Shown here in pieces: positions 46,839-55,198 of a stretch of DNA of 64,000 bases; position 1 is the first letter of the stretch; each line of letters starts with the position of its first letter. The stretch is taken from positions 434,001-498,000 of the forward strand of contig NZ_WJIE01000005.1 in NCBI RefSeq assembly GCF_009649845.1, written 5' to 3'. The notes under the pieces are model-generated. The model was not told the origin of the DNA, did no database searches, and saw only the letters and a program-made list of their open reading frames with translations. This stretch comes from Polyangium spumosum. GTDB taxonomy: Bacteria; Myxococcota_A; Polyangia; Polyangiales; Polyangiaceae. The translations under genes were made by a program, and so were the position numbers.

Positions 46839-49800
46839 TTACAAAGCGAGCCTCGTTGCCTCCTTGAAGTCGCCGGCATATTCGCGTTCGAGCAAAGGGT
46901 TCTCCCGGAACGCCGACTCGAATGCCTCCTTGGCGCGCCGCACGGCGTCGCTTCGCGCGTCCCTCGTACGCGCCATGTGGGCTCGCACGAGGTGGAGATG
47001 TCCTCGCGCAAGGAGCGCCTTGGCCAGGCGGGGGTTCTGGGCGAGGGCACGCTGTGCCATTGCGAGTCCACGCTCGACCTCCTCCTCGTACGCGGCGCCG
47101 CGCTCGGAGAGCCACCTCGCCCTCAAAGCATGAATTTCGGCGTGGATCTGGTAAGGCGTGGGGTCCAGCCCAGCCTTGTCGAGCGTCGGCTGGACGTGCG
47201 AGAGCGCCGCGTCGAAGGAGCTCGCTCGTACGTCCTTGCGCACCTCCCCGGCGCGTATCGTAAGGATCTCGATACGCGCGGACAGGATACGGAGCGTCGT
47301 CCGCGGTGACGCCCCGGCCTCGGCTGCCCTCTGCGCGGAATCCCGCGCCTTCGCGAGGAGGTGCGACGGATCGTGCCCCTGGCGAAGTGCATACGTGGCC
47401 TCGAGCAGGAGACACTCGGCGACCTCTTCGAGGAACCAGTGATCCTTGGGCTCCTGCCCTGCAAATGCGTGAATCGCCGTGAGCGCTGCCCGGGTCGGGC
47501 CACCTGGATCTCGACGGAACGCGACCTCGTGCGCCGCACGAAATCGGTGCACCCTCGCATTCCAGTACGCCACGAGCCACGGGCTGGAGCTCGTCTTCTC
47601 GAGGAGGGCCACGGCGTCCGCGAGCGCGCGCAGCGTGTGGCTCCCGTCTCGCCCACGCTCGATTTGCAATCCGAACAACTCGGACAGCGAATTCAGCCGC
47701 CCGCCCACGGGCAGGATGAACTTCGGATCGATATCGATGGCCTGTTCGTAATGGCGAATCGCGTTGCGCAGCAACTTCGACCCGTCTCGCCCCAGCATGT
47801 TCTCTTTCCTGGCCTCTGCGTAATATGCGCCCCCCAGCTCGTTGACCGCCCAGGTGAAACGCGGGTCGAGCTCCAGGACCCGCTCGTACGCAGCGATGGC
47901 CCGCTCCATGGTGGCCTCTCGACCCAGGGCGTACATGACCTTCGTTCGCGTGCAGAAGGCCAGCGCCACCGCATAATGTGCCATGACGCTCATCGGGTTC
48001 GAGCGCACGCCCTCCTCCGCCGCTCGGACGGCGTCCTCGATCGCAGAAATCGTATCTTCCGAGATGTCGTCCCCGAGAAACTGGACATGCACACGCGACG
48101 CCATCACGAGCGCCCGCTGCACGCGCGCCGCGCTGTCCTTCGAGCTCGACTGCACCGCGCGCCCGCAAGCCGACTCCGCCGCGTCGAACGCCGACCCCGG
48201 CGACATCCCCTTCATGAAGGCCGCCTGCCCCATCTTCTCCCAGAGCTCGCACGCCGCCCGGTGCACCTCCGGATCGCTGCGCCCCATGTCCGCCGCGATC
48301 GCGTAGGCCTCCGCCGCCGGCTCGAAATACGATTTCATCTTCTCGTAATCGAACGCCGCGTCGTGCCGGTACCTGCTCCCCATTGCATAAAGCGCGTCCG
48401 CCTCGAGCTTCTTCGCCTCGTACATCCACGGCGCCTTCTCGAACGCCGCCTTCGCCTTCTCGATCGCCTCCTCGTTTTTCCCCTCGTAGAGCGCGATGAG
48501 CCCCTCCGCGTACGCCGGCACCTCGATCTTCGCCGCGAGCGCCGCCCGCAGGGCCTCGCGCGCCGGGTCCCGGAGCGCCCGCTCGAGCTCCTCGACCTTC
48601 TTCTTCCGCTCCTCCTCGTTCGTGATCCGCCGCGTCTCCGCGAGCGCCCGACGGAACATCTCGCCGATCGCCCGCCCGAGCGCATATTGCAGATCCGCCG
48701 ACGAATACCCCGCCGCGAGCGCCTTCTCCAGGTGCTCCCGCGCCCCCTCCGGGTCCCCGAGCGCGAGGTAACCACGCCCGATCGCGTAATGCCCCGGCCC
48801 CTCCCCTGCCCGCCCGGCCGCCGCCATTCTCTGCTCGATCTCCCCGAGCCTCTCGCGCACCACGTCCCGCTCCCGCTCCACGTCGTGCAGCGGCAATTCG
48901 TAGGCGGCGCGCAGGAACAGCTCCATCTCCTTCACGCCCTCGCCGAGCTCCCGCGCGAGCCGCGCCCGCTCCGCCGCCTGCCGCTCGGCCCGCACCCACA
49001 CGCCCACGAGCACCAGCGACGAGCTCACGACGAGCGCGAGCAGCGCCGTCGCGAGCTTGTGCTTGCGCGCCTTCTTCCAGAGCACGTAGCCCAGCGAGGC
49101 CCGCCTCGCGTGGATCGGCTCGCCGTCGAGGAAACGCTGCAGATCCTCCGCCAGCGCCCGCGCCGAGTCGTACCTCCGCGACGGCTCCCGCTCGAGGCAT
49201 TTCATCACGATCGTCTCGAGCTCCGCCGGCACCCCTCGCTTGACCGCCCCGAGCAAGGGCGCCTCCTCGTACGCCACCGCCATGAGCAGGTTCCACGCGT
49301 GATCCGCGACGAACGGCGGCCGCCCCGCGAGCACGTCGTAAAGCGTCGCGCCCAGCGAATACACGTCCGAGCGCCGATCCATCGCCCGCACGTCCCCCTT
49401 CGCCTGCTCGGGCGGCATGTACGCCGGTGTCCCGATCACCGCGCCCGTCTGGGTTTGTCCTCGGTCGGACACCTCCCGCGCCAGGCCGAAATCCATCACG
49501 TACGGCTTCAGCGCGCCGTCCTCGCGCGCCTCGACGAGGATGTTCCCCGGCTTGATGTCCCGGTGGATCAGCCCGAGCCGGTGCGCCTCGTGCACCGCCG
49601 CGCTCACCTCCTGCATGAGCTTCACGCTTTGCTCGAGCGTCAATCTCGCCGCGACCTTCGACAGCGGCTCGCCGTCGATGAATTGCATCGCGATGTACGG
49701 CTCGCCGTCCGCCTGCCCGGCCTCGTACACGCGGCACACGTGCTCGTGCTGGATACGCGCCTGCGCCCGCGCCTCGCCCAGGAACCGCCGCCAGAGCTCC

Positions 49801-50027
49801 GGATCGTCGCCCTTCAAGAGCTTCAGCGCCACCGTCCGGCCGAGCCGCGGATCTCTCGCGCGGTAGACCGTCCCCATCCCGCCTTCGCCGAGGAAACGGA
49901 TGTCCTCGTAGCGCTCCGCGAGCGACGGCGGCACCCTCCGCCGCTCGCTCGGCGGCCCCGAGAGGACGAGCGGCAGGGTCGACATCTCCCCGATCTCCAC
50001 GCCTCCCCCCTCGTCCGCCGCCGGCAT
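46839..50027 (-). CDS. Ser/Thr protein kinase fused to large TPR domain
   Basis: About 1062 residues from ATG 50027; a GTG at 50060 is possible. The kinase domain (about 40-300) shows LGEGGMGTVY, VALKLLKGD, LIHRDIKPGNILV, MDFGLAREV and TPAYMPPEQ. One transmembrane helix near 325-347 (LATALLALVVSSSLVLVGVWV) separates it from a ~700-residue helical TPR region that would lie in the periplasm. Examples there are AYERVLELDPRFTWAVNELGGAYY and AIRHYEQAIDIDPKF. The layout is that of a receptor kinase with an external TPR sensor. The start is divergent from the Smr gene with 63 bp between. Confidence 0.93.
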   Translation of the reverse strand: MPAADEGGGVEIGEMSTLPLVLSGPPSERRRVPPSLAERYEDIRFLGEGGMGTVYRARDPRLGRTVALKLLKGDDPELWRRFLGEARAQARIQHEHVCRVYEAGQADGEPYIAMQFIDGEPLSKVAARLTLEQSVKLMQEVSAAVHEAHRLGLIHRDIKPGNILVEAREDGALKPYVMDFGLAREVSDRGQTQTGAVIGTPAYMPPEQAKGDVRAMDRRSDVYSLGATLYDVLAGRPPFVADHAWNLLMAVAYEEAPLLGAVKRGVPAELETIVMKCLEREPSRRYDSARALAEDLQRFLDGEPIHARRASLGYVLWKKARKHKLATALLALVVSSSLVLVGVWVRAERQAAERARLARELGEGVKEMELFLRAAYELPLHDVERERDVVRERLGEIEQRMAAAGRAGEGPGHYAIGRGYLALGDPEGAREHLEKALAAGYSSADLQYALGRAIGEMFRRALAETRRITNEEERKKKVEELERALRDPAREALRAALAAKIEVPAYAEGLIALYEGKNEEAIEKAKAAFEKAPWMYEAKKLEADALYAMGSRYRHDAAFDYEKMKSYFEPAAEAYAIAADMGRSDPEVHRAACELWEKMGQAAFMKGMSPGSAFDAAESACGRAVQSSSKDSAARVQRALVMASRVHVQFLGDDISEDTISAIEDAVRAAEEGVRSNPMSVMAHYAVALAFCTRTKVMYALGREATMERAIAAYERVLELDPRFTWAVNELGGAYYAEARKENMLGRDGSKLLRNAIRHYEQAIDIDPKFILPVGGRLNSLSELFGLQIERGRDGSHTLRALADAVALLEKTSSSPWLVAYWNARVHRFRAAHEVAFRRDPGGPTRAALTAIHAFAGQEPKDHWFLEEVAECLLLEATYALRQGHDPSHLLAKARDSAQRAAEAGASPRTTLRILSARIEILTIRAGEVRKDVRASSFDAALSHVQPTLDKAGLDPTPYQIHAEIHALRARWLSERGAAYEEEVERGLAMAQRALAQNPRLAKALLARGHLHLVRAHMARTRDARSDAVRRAKEAFESAFRENPLLEREYAGDFKEATRLAL

Positions 50028-50090
50028 GACCCGGGAAGATACACGGCCGAAGGCGGCCACGACAGGCCCACGTGATATCCTCTCCCGGCC

Positions 50091-50468
50091 ATGCTCCGCG
50101 CCCTCCAGGACCTCCTCGCGCGCCTCTTTTCCCCGTCAAAATCCGAGGAGCCGCCCCCGCCCGCGGAGGACGAGGACGAACCGCCGCCCGACCCCGACGC
50201 GATCGCCGTCCTGCCGATCGAGGACGCCATCGACCTGCACGGCTTTCAGCCCCGCGACATCCCCTCGGTCGTCGAGGAATACCTCCACGAGGCCCACGCG
50301 CGTGGTTTCCCCGAGGTCCGGCTCATCCACGGCCGCGGCAAAGGCGTGCAGCGCCGCGTCGTGCAATCGATCCTCGCCCGCCACCCGCTCGTGGAGTCGT
50401 TCCGGGACGCGCCGGCCACGCGGGGCGGATGGGGCGCGACGATCGCGCGGCTCCGGATCAATCGATGA
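50091..50468 (+). CDS. Smr domain protein
   Basis: 125 residues. A short N-terminus with an acidic/Pro-rich linker (EEPPPPAEDEDEPPPDPD) precedes the Smr domain. The domain carries DLHG (AIDLHGFQPRD) and HGRGKGVQRRVV, the hallmark motifs, and ends GGWGATIARL. Smr domains nick or bind nucleic acids, in MutS2 and as stand-alone RNA-acting proteins. The stand-alone form here is standard for the family. Its 3' end overlaps the convergent EEP gene by 11 bp. Confidence 0.92.
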   Translation: MLRALQDLLARLFSPSKSEEPPPPAEDEDEPPPDPDAIAVLPIEDAIDLHGFQPRDIPSVVEEYLHEAHARGFPEVRLIHGRGKGVQRRVVQSILARHPLVESFRDAPATRGGWGATIARLRINR

Positions 50469-51339
50469 AAATCTCGACCCCCACCCCGAAATGGTCCGAC
50501 GCGAACGCCCGGCCCTCGTAACGCGCCGGGCAACCCGAGAGCTCGCCGAGCGGCGCCACGAGCTCCATGCCGATCCGCGTCGGCGCCGCGCGCCGCGAGG
50601 TCCACACGTAATCGATCAGCGCCCGCTCCGGGCCGCCCTCGTGAAAGGCCCGCGCCACGTCGTTCTGCTCGGTATCGTACGTCAAGAGCCCCGCGCGCGC
50701 CGTGTGGTCCGAGAGGCCCTCGCCGAGGCGCCGCGCCAATCGCTCGTATTCGCTCGTCCCACACGGCACGTTCAGGTCCCCGCAGAGCACCGTCGGCGCG
50801 CCGCTCGCGAGCGCGTCTCGGAGCGCGTCCGCGAGCACGTCGACCTGATCCTTCCGCACCGCCTGGCATTCCTCCGGCGAGACGCGCCCGTCGTCCGCCT
50901 GCAAATGCGTGTTCACCAGGAAGAGCTCGCGCCCGCCGGGCAAACGCACCTCGGCGAGCGCGGCGCCCTTGCGCGCGAACCCGTCCGCACCCACGCCGCG
51001 AGGCAATCGCAAGAAGCGGGCCTTCAATGGGAAACGCGAGAGGATCACGAGCCCCGCGCCCACGAGCGTCTTGTCGACGCCGTCGGGCCCCGGCGGATCG
51101 TGCCAGAGCTCGGAGAAACCTCCCGCCACGCGTAACGCCTCGAGCCGCTCGTGGACACCACCCACGAAGTTCTCCTGGATGCACACGATGTCGAAGCCCG
51201 AGAGCGCCTCGATCACCGACGGCGAGAGCAGCCGCTCGGGCCAGAAGGGCCGCCCTTCCAGGAAATCCTCGAGGCTCTGCGGCGCGCCGAAGCAGTTCCA
51301 GGTCGCGAGGCGGACGGACACGGGCCTTCGATCCTCCAT
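50458..51339 (-). CDS. Endonuclease/exonuclease/phosphatase family hydrolase
   Basis: 293 residues. EEP-fold motifs are in order: ATWNCFGAPQ, FDIVCIQEN (metal Glu), VNTHLQADDG, LCGDLNVP (D and N), LIDYVWTS, and SDHFGVGVEI with the catalytic Asp-His. There is no signal peptide. The pattern is nearest to the sphingomyelinase/DNase-I-like branch; the substrate could be a lipid phosphodiester or DNA. The gene overlaps the Smr gene at its 3' end and its upstream gap (51340-51579) is shared with a divergent gene. Confidence 0.9.
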   Translation of the reverse strand: MEDRRPVSVRLATWNCFGAPQSLEDFLEGRPFWPERLLSPSVIEALSGFDIVCIQENFVGGVHERLEALRVAGGFSELWHDPPGPDGVDKTLVGAGLVILSRFPLKARFLRLPRGVGADGFARKGAALAEVRLPGGRELFLVNTHLQADDGRVSPEECQAVRKDQVDVLADALRDALASGAPTVLCGDLNVPCGTSEYERLARRLGEGLSDHTARAGLLTYDTEQNDVARAFHEGGPERALIDYVWTSRRAAPTRIGMELVAPLGELSGCPARYEGRAFASDHFGVGVEIFID

Positions 51340-51579
51340 CGGTCGAGGATTCTAAAACAAAACCCGCGCGCCCGGACCCCCGGATCGCCTCATTTCCAGG
51401 CCGCACCGCGACCCCCGGGGCCCGCGCCCCGCGGCTGCGGCCCGGTCGCCCGCAGATGCGGGCTGGCGCACCCGGCCAGGACGGTCCTCGGCCCGGATCC
51501 AACGAAAACGTGACAAACGAGTGGATTCGTTGCAAATGGTGACAGAGCGCGGAGACCTCCGCGCTGCCTTCGAGGCACG

Positions 51580-52494
51580 ATGAACAAGGCGCGCGCAGGA
51601 TCGAAGCCGAAGCCCACGAAAAAGGCCGCCGCAAAGCGCACGAAGGCCGCCGCGACGAAGGCCGCCCTCGTGCCGACCGCCCCGCAGGCGCCGGAGTTCC
51701 GGCTCGCGCGGACCGAACCTCCGCCCGCGGCGGACGAGCCGCTCGTGACGAAGTGGGCCGCGCGTGGCGCCGCGCTCCTGCGTGAGCTCGCCGCGCACGG
51801 CGCCGGGGACCACGAGTATCGCGTGGACCTGAAGGACGGTCGTTTCGTGTGGCTCGACCCGCGCGGCCGTGTCTCGGCCGAGGCCCGCGCGAAGGCGCTC
51901 TGTAGCTTCGCGCCCACGACGTCGTCGCTCACGATGGCCTGGGCCGATCCGCTCCTGCGCGCGGCGTCGGTGCGCCCGATCGATCGGATGCCGACGGAGC
52001 GGGACGACCTGGACGAGGAAGGGGCCTGGCGCGTGGCGATCGCGGCGGCCGAGGCCTCGGGCGTCGAATGGGTCTACCGCGTGGCCGCGCCGCACTCGTG
52101 GTACTTCCTCGGGCTCACGGGCCTGTCGTTCCAGCCGATCAGCCCCTCGTTCACGCCCGGCTCGCCGGCGGGCCTGGTGCTGCTCGAGCTCGAGGCGAGC
52201 CGCAAGGCGATCCGCTCGGGCGCGGAGCCGGCCGTCGTCCTGCGCGAGCGCCTGGCGCGGGTGGGCAGCGCGCTCCTGCACGAGGCCGAATACGCCTACC
52301 GCAGCACGGACTGGGTGTCGCGGCTCTCGCGGACGGGGAAGCGGCTGGAGACCCTGGCGGAGAAGGTGCCGGTGCCGTCGTTCGAGGCGGTCGCGAAGGA
52401 GGGCACGGCGTCGGAATGGCTGGCGCCGGAGCTCGCAGGCAACCTCGACGAGGCGCTCGGGTTGCTCGAAGACGAGTGGCGGTTGTTCGCGTAA
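51580..52494 (+). CDS. Unknown protein, possibly DUF6882-like
   Basis: 304 residues. The N-terminal ~35 residues are Lys/Ala-rich (KKAAAKRTKAAATKAA), resembling a basic, perhaps nucleic-acid-binding tail. The core has EYRVDLKDGRFVWLDPRGR, ALCSFAPTTSSLTMAWADP and HSWYFLGLTGLSFQP. This vaguely recalls DUF6882 proteins, where a similar Asp-Gly strand precedes a Trp-Ala-Trp motif. I regard the family link as weak. A perfect 7-bp hairpin (GCGCGGA/TCCGCGC, 51547-51564) lies just before the start and could affect translation. A large tandem repeat array begins 2 bp after the stop. Confidence 0.72.
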   Translation: MNKARAGSKPKPTKKAAAKRTKAAATKAALVPTAPQAPEFRLARTEPPPAADEPLVTKWAARGAALLRELAAHGAGDHEYRVDLKDGRFVWLDPRGRVSAEARAKALCSFAPTTSSLTMAWADPLLRAASVRPIDRMPTERDDLDEEGAWRVAIAAAEASGVEWVYRVAAPHSWYFLGLTGLSFQPISPSFTPGSPAGLVLLELEASRKAIRSGAEPAVVLRERLARVGSALLHEAEYAYRSTDWVSRLSRTGKRLETLAEKVPVPSFEAVAKEGTASEWLAPELAGNLDEALGLLEDEWRLFA

Positions 52495-52496
52495 TC

Positions 52497-52818
52497 GACG
52501 CCCTCGACCCGGTCTGCGACGCCCTCGACCCGGTCTGCGACGCCCTCGACCCGGTCTGCGACCCCCTCGAGACCTTTGCTCGAAGGTCTCCACCCGGTCT
52601 GCGACCCCCTCGACCCGGTCTGCGACCCCCTCGAGACCTTTGCTCGAAGGTCTCCACCCGGTCTGCGACCCCCTCGACCCGGTCTGCGACCCCCTCGAGA
52701 CCTTTGCTCGAAGGTCTCCACCCGGTCTGCGACCCCCTCGAGACCTTCGATCGACCCCCTCGAGACCTTCGATCGACCCCCTCGACCCGGTCGATCAACC
52801 CCCTCGAGCCCTCGCGCC
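52497..52818. repeat. Higher-order tandem repeat with embedded hairpins (21/43/64 bp)
   Basis: Three 21-bp units (GACGCCCTCGACCCGGTCTGC type) fill 52497-52559. Three 43-bp units follow at 52560-52602, 52624-52666 and 52688-52730, alternating with 21-bp units at 52603-52623 and 52667-52687, so the larger period is 64 bp. Each 43-bp unit contains a perfect 8-bp inverted repeat, GAGACCTT-TGCTCG-AAGGTCTC. Four degenerate 22-bp units end near 52818, inside the hisZ 3' end. The array lies between two converging genes, and there is otherwise nothing in the 300-bp gap. Confidence 0.92.
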
Positions 52819-54153
52819 AGCCGCGGGGAACCCGACCGTCTCGGCGATACGCTCGGCGCCGGTGTCCGCCGCCACCTCCACCGCCGCCTCGGGCTCGTCC
52901 GTCGGCACGATTCTCACCGCACCCTCGCTCCCCTCGACCACCACATGCGAATAATGGTGCGCCTGGGCATATCGCAACACGTCCGGCCCCTGCCCGCGCG
53001 CCGCCGCGATTCCCCTCGCCCGCAGCGCCAGCACGAGCGCCTCCCCCGGCGGATCCGCCGCCACGAGCACCCGGATCGGCCTTTCGTCCCGCACGCCCGA
53101 GGCCTCGCGCGCCCGCGCGATCGCGTCGAGGTGCAGCCCGAACCCCACGGCCTGCATGGGCAGACCAAATCGTCCGAGCAAATCGTCGTATCGACCACCC
53201 GCCCCGATCGGCTCGCCCGGCCCCGGCGCCAGCACGTGGAAAATGGGGCCGGTATAATACGCAAAACCCCGCACCTCGCCGAGATCGAGCCGCAACACGT
53301 CCGCGAGGCCGTCCGAAGGCGCGCCCGCGGGCGCCGTCCTCGGCCGGCGCGCCGTCTCCCAGAGCGCCCGGAGCTCCCGCAAAGGCCCCTCCGCCCCCGT
53401 CCCCGCGAAGAGCTTTTCGGCGCGCGCGAGGATCTCCTCGCCCGGCCTGTCCTCCGCCCCGCCCGCGAGCTCCGGCAGCGCCACGAGCGCCTCCGCCACG
53501 CGCCTCGGCACCGCCGCCGCCTCCCGCCCCGAGAGCAACACGACGAGCCGCGAGGCGTCCTTCTGCGCGAGCGCGTCCGTCACCTCCACGTCGAGCGGCG
53601 ACGGCACCGCGTCGATCAAGGCGCGCGCGATGAGCGCGTGGCCGAGGTCGATCACGAACGACCCCAGGCCCACCACGCGCGTCACGGACGCGAGCAGGCG
53701 CAGCGCCTCGAGGTCCCCCTCGGGCGACGGCGCGCCGTAGAGCTCCACGCCCGCCTGCGGGATCTGCCGGTGTTTTTTGGCCCGACCTTGCCGGCGACGG
53801 ACGATCGTCCCTTCGTAGCACAGACGGATCGGCCGAGGCTCGGCGGCGAGGCGCGTGGCCACCATCCGCGCGATCTGCGGGGTCATGTCCGGACGGAGCG
53901 CGCACACCTCGCCGCTCTCCGGCTCCACGAAGCGCAGCACGTCGCCTGGATCCAGCGCGCCGAGGCCCTTCTCGAGCACCTCGGCCAGCTCGAACGCCGG
54001 CGACGTCACCAGGTCGTAGCCGTGCAGAGCAAAATGGTCGAGGATCCCCCGAGCGAGCGCGCGCCTTCTTCTCGTCTCTTCCGGTAAGAGATCACGCATC
54101 CCGGCGGGGAGGGGATGCGACAGCGCCTTGGGCGGAGCGACAGCACGGTCCAC
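52795..54153 (-). CDS. hisZ: ATP phosphoribosyltransferase regulatory subunit-like protein
   Basis: About 452 residues from GTG 54153. This places the usual short lead before PLPAGMRDLLPEETRRRRAL, the class II HisRS-fold opening. ATG 54099 would start inside the motif. Core motifs are LRPDMTPQIARMVATRL, CYEGTIVRRR, and GAGGRYDDLLGRFG followed by AVGFGLHLDAI. The last ~80 residues extend the fold. HisZ lacks aminoacylation and forms the short-type HisG complex in histidine synthesis; a HisS assignment is less likely given the C-terminal sequence. The stop lies inside the tandem repeat array, so the final residues (GARARGG) come from it. Confidence 0.82.
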   Translation of the reverse strand: MDRAVAPPKALSHPLPAGMRDLLPEETRRRRALARGILDHFALHGYDLVTSPAFELAEVLEKGLGALDPGDVLRFVEPESGEVCALRPDMTPQIARMVATRLAAEPRPIRLCYEGTIVRRRQGRAKKHRQIPQAGVELYGAPSPEGDLEALRLLASVTRVVGLGSFVIDLGHALIARALIDAVPSPLDVEVTDALAQKDASRLVVLLSGREAAAVPRRVAEALVALPELAGGAEDRPGEEILARAEKLFAGTGAEGPLRELRALWETARRPRTAPAGAPSDGLADVLRLDLGEVRGFAYYTGPIFHVLAPGPGEPIGAGGRYDDLLGRFGLPMQAVGFGLHLDAIARAREASGVRDERPIRVLVAADPPGEALVLALRARGIAAARGQGPDVLRYAQAHHYSHVVVEGSEGAVRIVPTDEPEAAVEVAADTGAERIAETVGFPAAGARARGG

Positions 54154-54296
54154 GCGTGGGCTTATACCGCGGCTGGGCAATCCGTGCGCATCGTTTGTGC
54201 CCTCGCTGCGATTCCCTACGCGCCCGACGAGGCGCGGAGGCACATCCATCACGCCCCGACGTGCCAGCGGCGCCAGCCATTCGCGCGAATCCCCTC

Positions 54297-54343
54297 CTGC
54301 CATGCCTGGCAGATGACTTGCTAACGCCGAGCACCTGCCAGGC
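54297..54343 (+). promoter_or_regulatory. Leader with alternative hairpins before ECF sigma gene
   Basis: Arm 1 is CTGCCA (54297-54302) and arm 2 is GCCTGGCAG (54304-54312). Arm 3 is CTGCCAGGC (54335-54343), a perfect 9-bp complement of arm 2. Arm 2 can pair with arm 1 (TGGCAG/CTGCCA, 4-nt loop) or with arm 3 (22-nt loop), so the two structures exclude each other. It lies 44 bp before the sigma-factor start. The rest of the hisZ-sigma gap (54154-54386) holds nothing else clear. Confidence 0.45.
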
Positions 54344-54386
54344 GCGCCCACGAAGTGCCGGGAAAGCGCTGGTGATGGAGGCTCTC

Positions 54387-55079
54387 ATGGCCGTCCAGGC
54401 CGTCACGACGACGCGTACCTCCGCGGCACCGCCCGCGCCTGCCGGGGCAGAGGCCCGGCTCAGCGAGCTCATCGAGCGCGTCAAGAACGGAGACACCGTG
54501 GCGCTCGACGCGCTCACGCGTACCATCCGGCCGCATGTGGAGCGGCAGCTCGCTCGGTATCCCGTCTCGGACGAAGACAGGCTCGATCTGGTTCAATCCA
54601 CGCTCCTCCAGGTCATCCGTCGAATCCGATCTTTCCGCGGCGATTCGAGCTTCACGACGTGGCTCTTCCGGGTCACGGCGAACGAAGCTCTGATGCTGAT
54701 GCGCTCCCAGAGGCGTCAGCGAGCGCGGTTCGTGGGCGGGCTCGACCTCGAAGACCTCAGCGTTCTGCCCACGATGCGCGCGCCCGCGCTCGAGGACGAC
54801 GCCGCGAGCGTGGCCGAGCGCGAGCGGTTCGTCCGGCTCGCATTGGGCGAGCTGCCAAACGATTATCGGGACGTGGTGATGGCGCATTACCACGAGGACC
54901 TCGGCCTGCAGGAGATCGCGCAGAAGCTCATGGTGAGCGAGAGCGCCGTCCGCTCGCGCCTCCACCGCGCGCGCCTGCGCCTGCGGGCGATCCTGAACGC
55001 GACACCTTATGGTCGCGAGCTCCAGGCGGGATTCGTCCCGGCCGAGCGCCGGGGGGCCCCGGGGACGACGGCCGGGTGA
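54387..55079 (+). CDS. ECF-type RNA polymerase sigma factor
   Basis: 230 residues from ATG 54387, which has GGAGG 5 nt upstream; ATG 54375 is the alternative. Region 2 reads VSDEDRLDLVQSTLLQVIRRIRSFRGDSSFTTWLFRVTANEALM, the classic ECF sigma2 block. Region 4 is GELPNDYRDVVMAHYHEDLGLQEIAQKLMVSESAVRSRLHRARLRL. The N-terminal 40 residues are an Ala/Thr/Pro-rich lead. No anti-sigma gene is adjacent. The next gene is a VWA lipoprotein that is not an obvious anti-sigma factor. Regulation may involve the hairpin leader. Confidence 0.95.
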   Translation: MAVQAVTTTRTSAAPPAPAGAEARLSELIERVKNGDTVALDALTRTIRPHVERQLARYPVSDEDRLDLVQSTLLQVIRRIRSFRGDSSFTTWLFRVTANEALMLMRSQRRQRARFVGGLDLEDLSVLPTMRAPALEDDAASVAERERFVRLALGELPNDYRDVVMAHYHEDLGLQEIAQKLMVSESAVRSRLHRARLRLRAILNATPYGRELQAGFVPAERRGAPGTTAG

Positions 55080-55198
55080 CATCCACGTCCTACCCGGCGA
55101 CGACAAATGCGTGCGTCTCTCCGTACGCACCGGCGCGTGACACCATTTTGCCACGGGCTCCGCCTGCCCGCGGCGGATTTCGGTGGTAAGGTCCGACC

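Noticed and set aside
52497-52818. CRISPR array
   Set aside because: The units are contiguous and the interval sequences are themselves copies, with no unique spacers and no cas genes nearby.
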